A stretch of 9,362 bases of DNA, taken from positions 1-9,362 of the forward strand of contig JAFZLE010000357.1 of assembly GCA_017551645.1 (NCBI GenBank), read 5' to 3'. Source of the stretch: Clostridia bacterium. GTDB taxonomy: Bacteria; Bacillota; Clostridia; Christensenellales; Aristaeellaceae. The notes below the pieces were generated by a model, which was not told the DNA's origin, made no database searches, and worked only from the letters and a program-made list of their open reading frames with translations. Below, one piece after another: positions 6,014 to 9,362 of this stretch (the first letter of the stretch is position 1; each line of letters opens with the position of its first letter). The position numbers were made by a program, and so were the translations under genes.

Positions 6014-6469
6014 ATGATATTTGAATTCGGGCATCAAAAAGTTGATATCGACGTTGAAAAGACGAGGCAGTTCTATCATGACGCCTACGAGATTGACTGC
6101 GACTGCGATGGCTGTGTCAATTTCGTAAAGGCCGTTGATACACTGCCCGTATCTGCCAATACCTTTTTTGAGGATTTGGGAATCGATTTGAAAAAAGCGA
6201 CTGAAATATATGTGTGCTGCCAAAACGATGATGGTACCCTTTTATATGGCGGATTCTGTCATGTATGCGGCACCATACTTGACAGCGACAGCTTTTGGGG
6301 TGAAATGGCTCAAAAAGGCAACGATCCATTCCACGTTTGTCCGCATTTTTCGGTCTACTTCCATAACAGAGTCGATTATCCTCACAAGGAAAACTTTCCA
6401 AAACCCGTGATACAGCTTGAGTTCTTTGGAAATATCCCGTGGGTGCTTGACAAACCCTGTGACTATTAA
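6014..6469 (+). CDS. Hypothetical cysteine-rich cytoplasmic protein
   Basis: A 151-residue soluble protein with no signal peptide or membrane helix. It has nine Cys, including a C29-x-C31-x2-C34 cluster in CDCDGC, C68-C69, a C82-x2-C85 pair in FCHVCG, and C109. The N-terminal arrangement (VDVEKTRQFY, then CDCDGCVNF, then AVDTLP) resembles a family of uncharacterised proteins common in gut Clostridia, from memory rather than from a search. The Cys and His spacing could bind a metal such as zinc, but no known finger fold is recognised. The ATG at 6014 has AAGGA about 7 bases upstream. It lies 93 bases after the membrane protein gene in the A+T-rich block and 61 bases before the next gene. No function is assigned. 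Confidence 0.75.
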   Translation: MIFEFGHQKVDIDVEKTRQFYHDAYEIDCDCDGCVNFVKAVDTLPVSANTFFEDLGIDLKKATEIYVCCQNDDGTLLYGGFCHVCGTILDSDSFWGEMAQKGNDPFHVCPHFSVYFHNRVDYPHKENFPKPVIQLEFFGNIPWVLDKPCDY

Positions 6470-6473
6470 CGTT

Positions 6474-6504
6474 TTGACAGACTAACAATATTTATAAATA
6501 TACA
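6474..6504 (+). promoter_or_regulatory. Possible promoter of the UPF0158-like gene
   Basis: A perfect TTGACA (6474-6479) is followed by very A+T-rich DNA containing TATACA (6499-6504). The 19-base spacing is longer than ideal. The gap 6481-6540 has only 16 G+C in 60 by hand count. The AGGAGGA ribosome binding site just before the next ATG is strong, so separate expression of the downstream gene is plausible. Confidence 0.4.
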
Positions 6505-6530
6505 CAAAAACGGATAATCAGGAGGACTGT

Positions 6531-6929
6531 ATGATTTTGAAACTAACGCCCGCAGTAGTTGCATTGGCAAAGGGTCTGCCTATAGAAGAAAGCGCTCCGG
6601 TTTTGTTTGACCCGGATACATATGAGTTCTTCTCTCCCGACGATGAAATACCGTCAGCAATTCTCCGGGAAACTCTGGTAGAATTCCCAAAGGTTCGCCG
6701 TGTCGATGTACAAAGGGCATATGTGGAATATCTGAACGACAAGAGCATATCTGCGCAGTTCAGAAATCTGACCGATGAGCAGTTCTGGCACAAATTCTGG
6801 AAAGTATTCGATGACGGCAGTATCCGCCTAACGGACTTCTGTCAGTTTGAGGAATCCTTTTATCTGAAAGCCGTTAAAGAATGGTGCAAAGAGAACGGAA
6901 TTGCTTGTTATGTGAAAAGCGGAGAATAA
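6531..6929 (+). CDS. UPF0158-like hypothetical protein
   Basis: A 132-residue soluble, acidic protein with a strong ribosome binding site (AGGAGGA, 4 bases from the ATG). Residues 24-37 (VLFDPDTYEFFSPD) resemble the LD-x-ETGE strand pair of UPF0158-family proteins. The C-terminal part, with FWHKFWKVF (85-93) followed by FYLKAVKEWCKENGI (110-124), resembles their AFRRFKD...EWYxF...A-EWCxENNI ending. The match is from recalled family pattern, not from a search, and the middle is divergent. Family function is unknown. It is the last gene of the A+T-rich block and ends 10 bases before a strong terminator. An alternative is an unrelated small protein such as an orphan immunity protein. Confidence 0.68.
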   Translation: MILKLTPAVVALAKGLPIEESAPVLFDPDTYEFFSPDDEIPSAILRETLVEFPKVRRVDVQRAYVEYLNDKSISAQFRNLTDEQFWHKFWKVFDDGSIRLTDFCQFEESFYLKAVKEWCKENGIACYVKSGE

Positions 6930-6939
6930 TCTCACAAAC

Positions 6940-6978
6940 ACGAACCGCCCGACCCATTTATTGGATCGGGCGGTTCGT
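6940..6978. terminator. Strong bidirectional terminator between converging genes
   Basis: ACGAACCGCCCGA (6940-6952) and TCGGGCGGTTCGT (6966-6978) form a perfect 13-bp stem with a 13-base loop that can add two inner CC/GG pairs. The plus side is followed by ATTTCGGTTTTATT, and the minus side by GTTTGTG. It sits exactly between the plus-strand gene ending at 6929 and the minus-strand gene ending at 6988, so it can end transcripts from both. Confidence 0.9.
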
Positions 6979-6987
6979 ATTTCGGTT

Positions 6988-8106
6988 TTATTCCCCTTTT
7001 CTCCCTATCAGTTCATCCGCCTTTTTGCTCACTTCGTCCAGGCGCGTTTTGAGCGCGTAGCCGCTGCCCTGGTACAGGCAGTACAGGAAGGTCTTGGCGA
7101 TCTCCCACATCTGCTTCCGGTCCTCCGGGGACAGCTTCACCAGCGCCGCGGCGCTTTTGAGCAGCGCGCCTTTGTCCCGGGTCAGGTCCTGCAGTGTGCG
7201 GGGATTCGCGGCGGAGAGTATGTCGAACAGGGTGTCGGTCATGTAGCGGCGCTTTTCCTCGCTCATGCGCCGGAACCATTCCTTCTGCCCCCCGCTTATC
7301 ATCAGCCCCGCGAAGCCCAGGCGGTCCCGTGTGACGAACTCGCCGTTTTGTATCCGCCAGGTGTAGGGATTGTGCTGCATGAGCCCCACGGACGTGGAGT
7401 CCACCACAGTAAACGCGGTGTCCTGCTCCATCATCATGCCCACCATGCTGGACACGGGAATAAAGCGCTGGACGCGGTCCTTTATGGCCCGGTAGCCCTT
7501 CAGCGCCAGCGTGTCCTCGTCAAAGCCGGGTCCGTCGTGGGAGTACACGCCTATGATGCGCCGCTGAATGTCCTCATCGCAGAAGGCGGCAGCGTACACC
7601 GCCAGATTCCCGCCCTTGGAGTGGCCGCCCACCCGCAGGGGCGCGTTTATCCGGGCGGCCACGCGGTTTAAGTACTCCACGCTGCGCGCCTGGGCGGGCA
7701 CGGGAGTGGTGAAGGCGAGCATGAAGTCTTCCTTCCAGCCGACTATCGTGGAGTCCGTACCTCTGAAGGAGATATACGCGGTGCCGTCCGGCAGCAGGAA
7801 GGTGACCGCCGCGAACTGCTTGGTCTCGCTCTCGGAAAGCTCGTCCGCGTACCAGAGCGCACGGCTGTCCTTAAAGCGGGGCATGGTCGCGGCCAGACGC
7901 AGCAGAAGCCGGTTGTCGTCCTCCCTTATGCCAAAGTCGTCCACCTGTTGGTCAAGCTCGCTCAGGGCGCAGGGCATACGCCTGGCCGCGCTGTCGTACT
8001 CTATGTACGCCAGCTGGGCGAATATCAGGCTGTCCACCCCGCCAAACGGGTTTTTGAGCAGCGTGTCGCAGCCCGTTTGCTCCATGTAAGCGTGCAGGTC
8101 AGCCAT
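6988..8106 (-). CDS. DUF2974 / Mbeg1-like alpha/beta-hydrolase (predicted lipase-type serine hydrolase)
   Basis: A 372-residue protein. The nucleophile elbow is G161-H162-S163-K164-G165-G166, preceded by SFRGTD (113-118), an oxyanion-side motif typical of class-3 lipase-like folds. HDGPGF (190-195) is a hallmark of the DUF2974/Mbeg1-like group. Candidate triad partners of S163 are D236 in VVDSTS and H245 in MQHNPYTW. The C-terminal 100 residues are helical, Lys/Arg-rich and of unknown role. There is no signal peptide or membrane helix, so it is probably cytoplasmic. The true substrate is unknown. The ATG at 8106 overlaps the hflX stop by 8 bases, with AAGGAG 10 bases upstream, so translation is likely coupled to hflX. 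It converges on the A+T-rich block across the terminator. Confidence 0.85.
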   Translation of the reverse strand: MADLHAYMEQTGCDTLLKNPFGGVDSLIFAQLAYIEYDSAARRMPCALSELDQQVDDFGIREDDNRLLLRLAATMPRFKDSRALWYADELSESETKQFAAVTFLLPDGTAYISFRGTDSTIVGWKEDFMLAFTTPVPAQARSVEYLNRVAARINAPLRVGGHSKGGNLAVYAAAFCDEDIQRRIIGVYSHDGPGFDEDTLALKGYRAIKDRVQRFIPVSSMVGMMMEQDTAFTVVDSTSVGLMQHNPYTWRIQNGEFVTRDRLGFAGLMISGGQKEWFRRMSEEKRRYMTDTLFDILSAANPRTLQDLTRDKGALLKSAAALVKLSPEDRKQMWEIAKTFLYCLYQGSGYALKTRLDEVSKKADELIGRKGE

Positions 8107-9362
8107 CCTGAGAAAGCTCCTTAAGCACCCGGGCGTAGGAAACGGCGTCCAGCCAGCACTTGACCAGCGTGCCCTCGGCGGTGTATTCCTCGCTGTCCAC
8201 CATACCCTTGGAATGTATCATGTTGAGCGCCCCGCCCCTGGAGTAGGGCACCAGTATCTCGGCGTAGTGGCGCATTTTGGCGATCTCGTCGCTGATGCGC
8301 TGCTTTAACATGTCCAGCCCGTCGCCGTTCAGGGCGGAGATGACCACGCCGTCCCCGTCCAGTTCCAGCGCGGGGGCTTTCAGCGCGTCACACTTGTTGT
8401 ACACCTCTATCACTGGCTTGTCCTGCGCGCCCAGCGACGCCAGCACCTCCCCCACCACCTGCCTCTGCTTCGCGGCGAAAGGCGAGGAAAGGTCGTTCAC
8501 TATAAGCAGCAGGTCGGCGCTCACCGCCTCCTCCAGTGTGCTTTTGAACGCCTCCACCAGCGAGTGGGGCAGCTTGTTTATGAAGCCCACCGTGTCAACC
8601 ACGTCGCACACGCGGTTGTCCGGCAGCTCCACCCGGCGGGTCACGGGGTCCAGCGTGGCGAACAGCTTATCCTCCACGAACACGTCCGCGCCGCTCAGGG
8701 CATTCAGCAGCGTGCTTTTGCCCGCGTTGGTGTAGCCCACCAGCGCCACGGTCACGTTCTCGTCCTTGCTGCGGCGGCGGCGCCTGAGATCCCGTTGGCT
8801 TTCCAGCTGCCTGAGCTTGTTCGAAAGCTCGTCTATGCGGCTTCGGATGTGCCGGTGGTCGCTTTCGAGCCTGGTCTCGCCGGGGCCCCTGGTGCCTATG
8901 CCGCCGCCCAGACGGGAGAGCGCATCCGAGGAGCCCGCCAGCCGGGGCAGACGGTATTTGAGCTGCGCCAGTTCCACCTGCAGTTTGCCCTCGCTGGTGG
9001 CGGCGCGCTTGGCGAATATGTCCAGTATAAGGCTGGTGCGGTCGATCACCCTTACGCCCAGCGCGTTTTCCAGGTTCTTCTGCTGGGAGGCGGTGAGCTC
9101 CCCGTCCGCTATGGCCAGGTCCACCTCCAGCGTCTGGCAGGAGAGCGCCAGTTCCGCCGCTTTGCCGCTGCCTATATACGTAGCGGTGTCGGGGTGGGAA
9201 AGCTTCTGGATCTCGCGGGACACTATAACTGCCCCCGCAGTGTCCGCCAGCGCCGCCAGCTCGTTCAGGCTGTCCTCGCCGTCGATGGAGATGAGCATCA
9301 CCTTTTCCGCTTCCTGGGTGATGCCGCCCTCTTCTATGGCTTTCCGGACGCGCTCCTCGCTG
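8099..9362 (-). CDS. hflX: Ribosome-associated GTPase HflX (5' end beyond the window)
   Basis: HflX splits stalled or hibernating 70S ribosomes and acts in stress recovery. Counting from the GTG at 9301, the N-terminal domain has HPDTATYIGSGK (36-47) and the HflX signature GGGIGTRGPGE (132-142). The G domain has the P-loop GYTNAGKS (189-196), DTVGF (236-240), NKCD (302-305) and SALNGDGL (322-329). The arginine run RRRRR (173-177) marks the linker before the G domain. The frame stays open through 9302-9361 with no stop (ending upstream as SEERVRKAIEEGG...). The GTG/ATG at 9301/9298 lacks a convincing ribosome binding site, and homologues start further upstream. I therefore treat the gene as partial at the right edge. 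It ends by overlapping the hydrolase start. Confidence 0.96.
   Translation of the reverse strand, partial: SEERVRKAIEEGGITQEAEKVMLISIDGEDSLNELAALADTAGAVIVSREIQKLSHPDTATYIGSGKAAELALSCQTLEVDLAIADGELTASQQKNLENALGVRVIDRTSLILDIFAKRAATSEGKLQVELAQLKYRLPRLAGSSDALSRLGGGIGTRGPGETRLESDHRHIRSRIDELSNKLRQLESQRDLRRRRRSKDENVTVALVGYTNAGKSTLLNALSGADVFVEDKLFATLDPVTRRVELPDNRVCDVVDTVGFINKLPHSLVEAFKSTLEEAVSADLLLIVNDLSSPFAAKQRQVVGEVLASLGAQDKPVIEVYNKCDALKAPALELDGDGVVISALNGDGLDMLKQRISDEIAKMRHYAEILVPYSRGGALNMIHSKGMVDSEEYTAEGTLVKCWLDAVSYARVLKELSQDG

Noticed and set aside
6470..6512. CGTTTT/AAAACG inverted repeat as a terminator or regulatory dyad
   Set aside because: The arms are only six bases, low in complexity and about 30 bases apart, so they are likely chance in A+T-rich DNA.
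6961..7671. 236-codon open frame on the plus strand opposite the hydrolase gene
   Set aside because: It begins inside the terminator stem and is antisense to a protein with clear GHSKGG and HDGPGF motifs; the translation has no family features.
9299..9301. GTG at 9301 (or ATG at 9298) as the true start of HflX
   Set aside because: The frame is open to the window edge, no good ribosome binding site precedes it, and the family normally has more residues before the EKVMLISID strand. It cannot be fully excluded without upstream sequence.

Overview
The window looks like chromosomal DNA from an anaerobic Firmicute (Clostridia). It has an F-type ATP synthase operon opening with atpZ-atpI-atpB, an HMA-less zinc P-type ATPase under an ArsR/SmtB regulator, a DUF2974-type hydrolase and HflX. 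Most of it is GC-rich with strong GGAGG-type ribosome binding sites. This assignment is inference; no rRNA or other taxonomic marker is present.

Layout: (1) 1-1976, minus strand: the start of an ATP synthase operon read right to left, atpZ-atpI-atpB-atpE-atpF, with atpF cut by the left edge after 13 codons. The c subunit has two membrane carboxylates (E29, E62) plus the T63/T64/Y67 motif, which points to Na+ coupling. The a subunit carries an apparent extra membrane hairpin. The operon seems to start from a TATAAT promoter placed so close to the atpZ ATG that its mRNA would be leaderless. (2) 1977-2140: a hairpin-rich intergenic stretch. (3) 2141-4367, minus strand: a zinc-responsive arsR-zntA operon with a consensus TTGACA-17-TATAAT promoter, an operator overlapping the start site, and overlapping genes. 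(4) 4389-5366, plus strand: a divergent promoter and an M28-type zinc metallopeptidase with a membrane hairpin inside its catalytic domain.

(5) 5369-6929, plus strand: three short genes that are visibly richer in A+T than everything around them. They encode a small membrane protein, a cysteine-rich protein and a UPF0158-like protein. This block looks like an acquired or fast-evolving insert and ends at a strong bidirectional terminator (6940-6978). (6) 6988-9362, minus strand: hflX, running off the right edge, overlapping a downstream DUF2974/Mbeg1-like serine hydrolase gene by 8 bases.

The energy and metal blocks make ordinary biological sense: a probably Na+-driven ATP synthase, and zinc export switched on when ArsR binds zinc. 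The less ordinary points are the enlarged a subunit, the leaderless-looking atp promoter, the structured zntA-atpZ spacer and the A+T-rich three-gene block. No tRNA, rRNA, CRISPR array or insertion sequence was seen.
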